Below are positions 7,204-12,822 of a stretch of 14,576 bases of DNA, one piece after another. This DNA is from Anaerofilum sp. (GTDB lineage Bacteria > Bacillota > Clostridia > Oscillospirales > Ruminococcaceae). Position 1 is the stretch's first letter. Every line of letters begins with the position of its first letter. The stretch is from the NCBI GenBank assembly GCA_020024115.1, contig JAHHUF010000039.1, forward strand, positions 1-14,576, written 5' to 3'. A program made the translations under genes and the position numbers. The notes beneath the pieces were generated by a model, which worked only from the letters and a program-made list of their open reading frames with translations, made no database searches and was not told the origin of the DNA.

Positions 7204-8982
7204 ATGATTCCACAAGATTATATTCAAGAATTGATTGCAAGAACAAATATCGAAGAATTGATTGGCGGATATACACAATTGAAACGAGCAGGCAGAACCT
7301 ATAAAGGTCTTTGCCCTTTTCATTCCGAAAAAACCCCTTCTTTTATTGTGTATCCTGATAACCAAAGTTTTTACTGCTTTGGCTGTGGTGCCGGCGGAGA
7401 TGCAATCACATTTGTGAAAAAAATCAATAATCTTGATTATGTGGAATCCATCAAACTGCTTGCAAGCAGAGCGGGCATGAAAATGCCGGAAGAAGATGAT
7501 GCACAAGGTAGGATGCGCAGTCGAGTGTTGGCGCTCAACCGTGATGCTGCTCGGTTTTATTATAGCTGTTTGAACAGCGAAAAAGGTGTGGATGCAAGAC
7601 GCTACTGGCGGGGCAGAGGGCTTTCGGATGCAACTATTCGTCGGTTTGGGCTTGGGTATGCTCCTGACAGCTTTCGAGAAACATTCTATCATTTAAAAGG
7701 AATGGGCTATACCGAAGAAGAACTTTTGGCATCGGGAATTGCAAAAAAAAGTGAAAAAGGCAATTTGTACGATGTGTTCCGCAATCGGGTCATGGTTCCG
7801 ATTTTTGATGTCAGAGGCAATGTGATTGCCTTTGGCGGGCGAAATATGGGGGATGAAAAGCCCAAATATATCAATAGCCCAGAAACATTGGTGTATAAAA
7901 AAAGCCACACCATGTTTGCTTTGAATGTTGCCAAAAAATCAGATTCCAGACGCTATATTTTATGCGAAGGCTATCTGGATGTCATTAGTTTGCATCAGGC
8001 AGGTTTTGACACTGCAATTGCAGCCTGTGGAACAGCTTTGACAGCAGACCAGGTGAGAATGTTGAGCGACTATGCAGATGAAGTGGTGCTTTGTTATGAT
8101 TCCGATGAGGCAGGGCAGAAAGCAACCACACGGGCAATGGATTTATTTGAATCCTCAAACACAAAAGTCGCTGTTTTGACCTTGCCAAATGCAAAAGACC
8201 CTGATGAATTTATCAAACGAAGGGGTGCAGAGGCTTTTGCACGGTTGATAGAAGGTGCTGGGAATACATTAGAGTATAAGATGGCAAAGGCAAAAGAGCA
8301 ATACAATATGTCTTTGCCGGATGGCAGAGTCAACTACTTAAAAGACTGTATCAAAATTTTGGCATTGGAGGCAACTCCAACCGAACAGGATGTCTATGCA
8401 GGCAGGTTGGCACAGGAAACCGGGGTTGAAAAAAAGGCAATTGCCGCCGAATTGGAAAGTGCTGCAAAAATGCAGGGAAAACGGCGGCAGCGACAGATTC
8501 AGCGAGATTTGCTGAAAGAAAGTGCAGCTGCAAACATTCGGCTGCCGACAGGCATTAGCGGCGGGCAGGCGTTGGGGATTGCAATGGCAGAGCAGCAGTT
8601 GATGGCAGCCATTCTCAAACAGCCCAATCTGCTGAATTATGTGAAAGATAAGCTGAACCCCGAAAAATTTATTTTGCCGGAACTGCGAGAGGCGTTTGCT
8701 TTGATTTTAAAACGAGCAGAGCAAAACTGTTCCTTTGAGTTGGCGACCCTTTCAGGTGAACTTTCCGATGCGGTGATGGCGCAACTAAGTTGTATTTTGG
8801 CACAAAACTATGAAATGACCTTTACAGAAGAAGATATTCAACTATATATAGACCGAATCCAGACAGGACAATTTCAAAGCAAAGCAGTTGCAGAGATGCA
8901 GCCGAACCAGCTTGCAGAATATCTGGAGCAATTAAAACAACGAAAACGACCTACTGAACATTTAGATTCAATACCAGACTAA
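7204..8982 (+). CDS. dnaG: DNA primase DnaG
   Basis: DnaG makes the RNA primers for leading- and lagging-strand synthesis and works with the replicative helicase. At 592 residues it is full length. The N-terminal zinc ribbon has its ligands C37, H40, C58 and C61. The central primase core contains the Toprim motifs, with E255 in CEGYLDV and D299 and D301 in YDSDEAG. The C-terminal part from about residue 440 is the poorly conserved helicase-binding domain. An AAGGAGGGGG ribosome binding site sits just 3 bases before the ATG. It follows dgt by 25 bases and precedes sigA, making a primase-sigma cluster without the rpsU gene found in the E. coli version. In B. subtilis DnaG is inhibited by (p)ppGpp; a synthetase gene lies about 1.8 kb downstream here. 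Confidence 0.98.
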   Translation: MIPQDYIQELIARTNIEELIGGYTQLKRAGRTYKGLCPFHSEKTPSFIVYPDNQSFYCFGCGAGGDAITFVKKINNLDYVESIKLLASRAGMKMPEEDDAQGRMRSRVLALNRDAARFYYSCLNSEKGVDARRYWRGRGLSDATIRRFGLGYAPDSFRETFYHLKGMGYTEEELLASGIAKKSEKGNLYDVFRNRVMVPIFDVRGNVIAFGGRNMGDEKPKYINSPETLVYKKSHTMFALNVAKKSDSRRYILCEGYLDVISLHQAGFDTAIAACGTALTADQVRMLSDYADEVVLCYDSDEAGQKATTRAMDLFESSNTKVAVLTLPNAKDPDEFIKRRGAEAFARLIEGAGNTLEYKMAKAKEQYNMSLPDGRVNYLKDCIKILALEATPTEQDVYAGRLAQETGVEKKAIAAELESAAKMQGKRRQRQIQRDLLKESAAANIRLPTGISGGQALGIAMAEQQLMAAILKQPNLLNYVKDKLNPEKFILPELREAFALILKRAEQNCSFELATLSGELSDAVMAQLSCILAQNYEMTFTEEDIQLYIDRIQTGQFQSKAVAEMQPNQLAEYLEQLKQRKRPTEHLDSIPD

Positions 8983-8987
8983 GAGAA

Positions 8988-9126
8988 TATTTGAAAAGTC
9001 AAAATTTTCGTTTTTTCTATGGTAAACAGAATTTATTTGTATTAAAAATATGGAAATATCCCCAAAATCCATATTTTGAAGCTTTTGACCACTACGAAAA
9101 TTCGTCAATTTGTTTGTTTTTGGATA
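8988..9126. repeat. Diverged copy B of the palindromic intergenic repeat
   Basis: This stretch fills most of the dnaG-sigA gap, starting 6 bases after the dnaG stop codon. Its right 44 bases (9087-9130) align with 10502-10546 of the full copy at about 33 of 45 columns by hand with a single one-base gap, and many of the mismatches are transitions. Its left edge, TATTTGAAAAGT, matches the left edge TATCTGAAAAGT of the full copy. The distance between equivalent edges is 139 bases here against 150 there. The centre has diverged or differs. The sigA leader, and possibly its promoter, must lie in or beside it. Confidence 0.6.
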
Positions 9127-9161
9127 GACTCAAAAGAACAGGAAAGCAAAGGAGAATACAC

Positions 9162-10250
9162 ATGGCAGAAAAAAGAAATACCATTCGAGAGCTGATTGAA
9201 ACAGGCAAACGAAACGGTCGCCTGACCACAAAAGAAATCAACGATGCATTGGAAGAAATCAATTTTGATGTAGAGCAAGTGGATAAGTTGTATGAAACTT
9301 TGGAAAGCCACAACATTGAAGTTGTGGACGAGCCAGACCCAGATGTTGAGGAATTTACCCTGACAGAAGATTCTGTGGATTTGTTGGAGTCTGCTCTTTC
9401 GGTGGAGGGTGTTGCGATTGATGACCCTGTAAAGGTTTATTTGAAAGAAATCGGACGGGTTCCTTTGCTGACTCCTGATGAAGAGCGTCAGTTGGCTTTG
9501 GATATTCAAGAGGGAGGCTATCGCGGTGAGCGTGCAAAGCAGCGTTTGAGTGAAGCAAACCTGCGTTTGGTTGTTTCCATTGCAAAGCGGTATGTGGGAA
9601 GAGGGATGCAGTTTTTGGATTTGATTCAAGAAGGCAACTTGGGTTTGATTAAAGCTGTTGAAAAGTTTGACCACACCAAAGGGTTTAAATTTTCTACCTA
9701 TGCAACATGGTGGATTCGTCAGGCAATCACTCGTGCCATTGCTGACCAAGCAAGAACCATTCGTATTCCAGTACATATGGTAGAAACCATCAACAAGGTC
9801 AAAAAAGTTTCGAGCCAGCTGCTCCATCAAAATGGACATGAACCAACCGCTGATGAGATTGCAGAAGCATTGGAGCTGCCGGTAGATAAAGTGCGTGAAA
9901 TTATGCGTGTAGCACAGGAGCCTGTCAGCCTTGAAACCCCTATCGGTGAAGAAGAAGACAGCCATCTGGGGGATTTTATTCCTGATGATGATGCACCGGT
10001 TCCTGCTGAAGCAGCCAGCCATACTTTGCTGAAAGAGCAGCTTTCTACTGTACTGAAAAGCCTGACTCCCCGTGAAGAAAAGGTTTTGCGTTTGCGTTTT
10101 GGTATGGAAGATGGTCGTCCTCGCACATTGGAGGAGGTTGGCAAAGAATTTCAGGTAACCCGTGAGCGTATCCGCCAGATTGAAGCCAAAGCATTGAGAA
10201 AATTGCGCCATCCAAGCAGAAGCAAAAAGCTGCGTGATTTCTTAGATTGA
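9162..10250 (+). CDS. sigA: Primary RNA polymerase sigma factor SigA (RpoD)
   Basis: This housekeeping sigma-70 factor directs RNA polymerase to TTGACA/TATAAT promoters of the kind found throughout this window. The 362 residues match the compact Gram-positive SigA form without the large non-conserved insert. Residues 1-75 form a region 1.1-like acidic N-terminus, and region 1.2 starts at DDPVKVYLKEIGRVPLL (87). Region 2 contains ANLRLVVSIAKRYVGRGM and the -10 recognition helix FSTYATWWIRQAITRAIADQ. Region 4 ends with LEEVGKEFQVTRERIRQIE and the usual terminal LRDFLD. The start is the ATG at 9162, 7 bases after AAAGGAG. The frame runs open upstream as far as 8991, but only through the repeat. 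It ends in TGA, showing that TGA is a stop codon in this genome. Confidence 0.98.
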   Translation: MAEKRNTIRELIETGKRNGRLTTKEINDALEEINFDVEQVDKLYETLESHNIEVVDEPDPDVEEFTLTEDSVDLLESALSVEGVAIDDPVKVYLKEIGRVPLLTPDEERQLALDIQEGGYRGERAKQRLSEANLRLVVSIAKRYVGRGMQFLDLIQEGNLGLIKAVEKFDHTKGFKFSTYATWWIRQAITRAIADQARTIRIPVHMVETINKVKKVSSQLLHQNGHEPTADEIAEALELPVDKVREIMRVAQEPVSLETPIGEEEDSHLGDFIPDDDAPVPAEAASHTLLKEQLSTVLKSLTPREEKVLRLRFGMEDGRPRTLEEVGKEFQVTRERIRQIEAKALRKLRHPSRSKKLRDFLD

Positions 10251-10383
10251 TTCTATAAAATATATCTTGTGAACAATCAGAGACAAACAATATTTTGTAT
10301 ATGTCTGCAATATAAGGACAAGTAAGGAAACCGCTGTGGTTTGTTTATGAGTATAGAAAATATTGTGCTGGTTGGTTCAGTTA

Positions 10384-10549
10384 TTAAGGGCTATCTGAAA
10401 AGTTGGACTTTTTCTCTTTTTCTGCAATGAGCCAGTAGATGCTGCGTTAAAAATATTCAGAACCTGGCAAGGATTCCTGCGTTTTGTCTTGTATCTACTG
10501 GTGCACTGCGAAAAATTTGTCAATTTTTTCGTTTTCAGATATGCCTTAA
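10384..10549. repeat. 166-bp imperfect palindrome, full copy A of an intergenic repeat
   Basis: The two ends are inverted repeats. 10384-10401 and the reverse complement of 10532-10549 share TTAAGG, then two differing bases, then TATCTGAAAA (16 of 18). Exactly 48 bases inside each end lies the same nonamer, CCAGTAGAT (10432-10440, and its complement at 10493-10501). Between them a run of T residues followed by GCA-TG also aligns in both arms. Equal spacing in both arms means the whole element folds as one long interrupted hairpin. The centre (10441-10492) is unpaired or weakly paired. No reading frame of significance is inside. This fits a miniature inverted-repeat element or a folded RNA. 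Confidence 0.8.
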
Positions 10550-10701
10550 AAGGCAGAATAAGTAACAATTTTTAGTTTATCGTTGCATTTGATTTGATAT
10601 TGGAGATAGCATCTTCTTGAAAGAAAGAACCGGTACATCCTTAATATCTGCTATTATTACAAAATTTTGTTAAGGATTGCTTTTTCTTTAGCCCTGCAAA
10701 T

Positions 10702-10739
10702 AAAAAGGGATTGTATCAAAAACGATACAATCCCTTTTT
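10702..10739. terminator. Perfect 16-bp bidirectional hairpin terminator
   Basis: AAAAAGGGATTGTATC (10702-10717) is the exact reverse complement of 10724-10739, with a six-base AAAAAC loop. The A and T ends give a T-run in both directions. Rightward it would stop sigA read-through or a short RNA. It isolates the downstream alarmone synthetase gene from sigA transcription. Confidence 0.9.
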
Positions 10740-10822
10740 GTTGTTTCATTAGACTATCCTTTTATTTTATTGAAACTTTTGCAGTATAAATATCGACAAA
10801 TTTTGCAGAAAGAAGGATACTT

Positions 10823-11515
10823 TTGGATAAAAATAAATTAGTAAATCAGGCAGAACTGATACAGGATTTTTTTGGCGAAGATACAGAGCCGTTTTTTGAT
10901 AAAGTAACGCAATTTAATCAGTTGATGATGAAGTATAACTCTGCGATTCGTGAAGTAAAAACAAAATTGGAAATTTTAAATGATGAACTTTCTTTCAAGG
11001 GAGAAGAAAACCCCATCGAAAGTATTCAATCACGTATTAAAAAGCCAATGAGCATTGCTAAAAAATTGCGTAAACTCGGAAAACCTATCACAGTGGAATC
11101 TGTGGAAGAAAACCTGAGCGATGTTGCAGGCATCCGTGTGATTTGTCCCTTTATTGAGGACATCTACCAAGTGGCAGAAATGCTTATAGCACAAGATGAT
11201 ATTGTTGTGATTGAAATTAAAGATTATATCACCGCTCCAAAACCAAACGGGTATCGCAGCTATCACATGATTATCGAAGTACCTGTATTTTTCTCAAAAT
11301 ATAAACAGCCAATGCGGGTAGAGGTGCAGATTCGGACAGTGGCGATGGATTTTTGGGCAAGTTTGGAGCATCAGCTAAAGTATAAAAATGAAAATACAAA
11401 GACGACCCAGATTGCCCAAGAATTGAAAGAATGTGCAGATGTCATTGCAAATACCGATTTGAGAATGCAAAATTTAAGACATAAAATCAATGATAAGCCT
11501 GTTGAAAAACCTTAA
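10823..11515 (+). CDS. Small alarmone synthetase, RelQ/YjbM type
   Basis: This is a single-domain (p)ppGpp synthetase that transfers pyrophosphate from ATP to GDP or GTP; it lacks the HD hydrolase and regulatory domains of long RelA/SpoT proteins. The 230 residues fit the small alarmone synthetases. Visible synthetase features are RIKKPMSIAKKL (71-82), SDVAGIRVICPF (99-110), the substrate-binding NGYRSYH (142-148) and VEVQIRTVAMDFWASLEHQLKYK from 166. The start is a TTG at 10823, with AAGGA five bases before it; no ATG is available before residue 35, which lies inside the conserved region. It stands alone after a strong terminator. RelQ-type proteins can be activated by pppGpp and blocked by single-stranded RNA; this is family knowledge, not seen here. 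Confidence 0.93.
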   Translation: MDKNKLVNQAELIQDFFGEDTEPFFDKVTQFNQLMMKYNSAIREVKTKLEILNDELSFKGEENPIESIQSRIKKPMSIAKKLRKLGKPITVESVEENLSDVAGIRVICPFIEDIYQVAEMLIAQDDIVVIEIKDYITAPKPNGYRSYHMIIEVPVFFSKYKQPMRVEVQIRTVAMDFWASLEHQLKYKNENTKTTQIAQELKECADVIANTDLRMQNLRHKINDKPVEKP

Positions 11516-11579
11516 ATCAACACTGCACAATTTGTACAAAAATTTTTATCATATTTTCTGAAAATACCCATCAAGCTAC

Positions 11580-11660
11580 CAAGGATTGTCTGCGTTTTTG
11601 GTTCATCTGCCAAAAAATTTACTGCAATCTACATCTCGAATTATATGATATTGCCTTAAA
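11580..11660. repeat. Probable half copy C of the palindromic repeat
   Basis: CAAGGATT, CTGCGTTTT and TGCCTTAAA occur here in the same order as in the right half of the full copy, spanning 81 bases against 83 there (10468-10550). A weak match to the left half may continue back to about 11493, inside the last codons of the upstream gene. The right edge TTGCCTTAA contains the stop codon of the leftward crp-type gene. The copy lies between two convergent genes, where no ordinary terminator hairpin is visible. Confidence 0.45.
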
Positions 11661-12321
11661 TTAAATCTGTGTGGAGAATAAAGTGATTTTTTTCCACAGT
11701 AATTAAGCCGTCTTTTTGCAGTTTACTTAATTCATTGGATAAAGCACTGCGGTCAACACTTAAATAATCCGCAAGCTGCTGACGATTAAACGGAATGATA
11801 AAATCATTGCTTTGCTGCTGGATTGATTGAAAAGAAAGATAAGACAGCACTCGATTACGAATGGATTTGGATGTTGTGTGGAAAATTCTACGGGAAAGGT
11901 TTAGATTTTTTTGAGAAGCAATTGTCAGCAAATTTTTAATTAAAAGTGTATGATGAGAGCAGGCACAGGAACAAGGCTGCAATAGCCGTTGTGTTTGTAA
12001 AAATAAAATGGTGGTGTCTTCACAGGCAACAACATTCACAAGCAGTGCTTGCTCAACAATACAGGCGTATGTTTCAGCAAAGACTTGTCCAGCTTGAACA
12101 TGGTCTATAATTGTTTTGTTTCCCCATACATCGTCACTTTCAATATTTACACTCCCAAAAAGAACCAACCCAAACGAAGAAACACAATCTCCTGCATGGA
12201 AAATTGTGCTTCCTTTTTTAAAAAAACGGTGTTCTGCCCCCAAACAAGTCAAAACTTCTTTTGTTTGTTCCGGAGTGCAGCCGTTAAAAAGAACTGTTTT
12301 GGAAATAAAATCAAAGTTCAT
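11656..12321 (-). CDS. Crp/Fnr family transcriptional regulator
   Basis: This 221-residue regulator has the Crp/Fnr layout. An N-terminal cyclic-nucleotide-binding beta roll spans residues 5-110, with FKKGSTIFHAGD and GQVFAETYAC. A dimerisation helix follows (about 115-145), then a C-terminal winged helix with FNRQQLADYLSVDRSALSNELSKLQKDGLI. The segment C117-S-C-A-C121-S-H-H124 matches the position of the CSxxCxxH motif seen in many clostridial members; eight cysteines in all suggest redox, metal or haem sensing, which is inference. The AAGGTG ribosome binding site is four bases before the ATG. It is transcribed divergently from the helix-hairpin-helix gene across a palindromic candidate operator, suggesting autoregulation. 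The true ligand is unknown. Confidence 0.92.
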   Translation of the reverse strand: MNFDFISKTVLFNGCTPEQTKEVLTCLGAEHRFFKKGSTIFHAGDCVSSFGLVLFGSVNIESDDVWGNKTIIDHVQAGQVFAETYACIVEQALLVNVVACEDTTILFLQTQRLLQPCSCACSHHTLLIKNLLTIASQKNLNLSRRIFHTTSKSIRNRVLSYLSFQSIQQQSNDFIIPFNRQQLADYLSVDRSALSNELSKLQKDGLITVEKNHFILHTDLI

Positions 12322-12361
12322 AAAACACCTTTTCTATTGTCAAAATCGTTGATATAGAATA

Positions 12362-12379
12362 ATTGTAGTATATTACAAT
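12362..12379. promoter_or_regulatory. Candidate Crp-type operator palindrome
   Basis: ATTGTA, six bases, TACAAT forms an 18-bp palindrome with a single mismatched central pair. The size and half-site spacing suit a Crp/Fnr dimer. It lies 40 bases upstream of the crp-type gene and 20 bases upstream of the divergent small gene, where it would overlap the promoter region of either. Ownership by the adjacent regulator is inferred from position. Confidence 0.55.
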
Positions 12380-12399
12380 CATTAAAGCAAGGACATAAG

Positions 12400-12642
12400 A
12401 TGAAACGACAAATTAGAATGGCTATTTTTGCAGTGTTTTGTGGAGCAATTGCAGTTGCGGTTGTAACCATTCTGTTGTTTATGCCAATGAAAGGCCCATT
12501 TGCAGCAGAAGATATAACAGCGATTGAACAAGCAGGCACTGCAATTGATTTGGACAATGCACCTATTTGGCGTTTGTGTAGTTTGCCGAAAATTGGCAGA
12601 AAAACAGCAGAGAAAATTCGGCAGACTCAAGGTTCAGGCTGA
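12400..12642 (+). pseudogene. Membrane-anchored helix-hairpin-helix (ComEA-like) protein, apparently cut short by TGA
   Basis: Eighty codons are read from an ATG with AAGGA six bases upstream. Residues 6-30 form one hydrophobic membrane segment. Residues 45-73 hold a helix-hairpin-helix unit of the ComEA type, with IDLDNAPIWRLCSLPKIGRKTAEKI. A TGA follows at 12640-12642. After it the same frame continues for 21 codons as DELLPILRILSNEN and onward to TAA at 12706-12708. This resembles the second half of ComEA-like domains, where a GxF-x-DELL-V segment is usual. A TGG to TGA change, or a frameshift, would explain it. ComEA-like proteins bind DNA in competence, but this one is too short to claim that. 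It may still be made as an 80-residue protein. Confidence 0.65.
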
Positions 12643-12712
12643 GATGAATTGCTGCCTATTTTGCGAATTTTATCGAACGAAAACATAATTCACACAAATT
12701 TAGCCTAAAACA

Positions 12713-12742
12713 TTGACGCATTACAAAAAAACATGATATTAT
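12713..12742 (+). promoter_or_regulatory. Sigma-A promoter for the HD-GYP response regulator
   Basis: TTGACG (12713-12718) and TATTAT (12737-12742) are 18 bases apart, with an extended TG just ahead of the -10 box (12734-12735). The predicted message has a leader of about 75 bases, which includes a small GCATA/TATGC hairpin (12772-12789). Confidence 0.7.
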
Positions 12743-12822
12743 ACAAATATATTTTTAAGGTATCATTATAGGCATAGCAGAGTTTATGCTTTGTCCAAAG
12801 TGGATAAAACGAGGAAGAAAAA

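Larger units (their letters stand above)
10251..10822. other. 572-base gene-free region between sigA and relQ
   Basis: I see no convincing gene here. From left to right it holds a weak AAACC/GGTTT hairpin (10328-10342) that might end the sigA message; the 166-bp palindromic repeat (10384-10549); an AT-rich stretch containing a 7-bp inverted repeat TCCTTAA/TTAAGGA (10639-10645 and 10671-10677); and the strong hairpin at 10702-10739. A 27-codon ATG frame from 10347 runs into the repeat and lacks a ribosome binding site. The segment 10551-10700 could encode a small RNA ending at the strong hairpin, but no promoter is clear. Confidence 0.7.

Noticed and set aside
8991..9161. Upstream in-frame extension of sigA by 57 codons
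   Set aside because: It runs through the intergenic repeat, has no ribosome binding site at its start, and is absent from SigA proteins as I know them. The ATG at 9162 has a strong site.
9105..10211. Open frame of 368 codons on the minus strand opposite sigA
   Set aside because: It is the antisense shadow of sigA, with skewed Gln, Cys and Phe content and no recognisable domain.
10347..10430. 27-codon ATG frame after sigA
   Set aside because: There is no ribosome binding site, and its second half lies inside the palindromic repeat.
12400..12708. TGA read as tryptophan through a changed genetic code
   Set aside because: sigA ends with TGA exactly where the family ends, and none of the other large genes contains an internal TGA, so the code is standard.
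12743..12822. Possible cyclic di-GMP riboswitch ahead of the HD-GYP gene
   Set aside because: The leader is only about 75 bases, with a single five-base hairpin and none of the conserved GEMM core I would expect.
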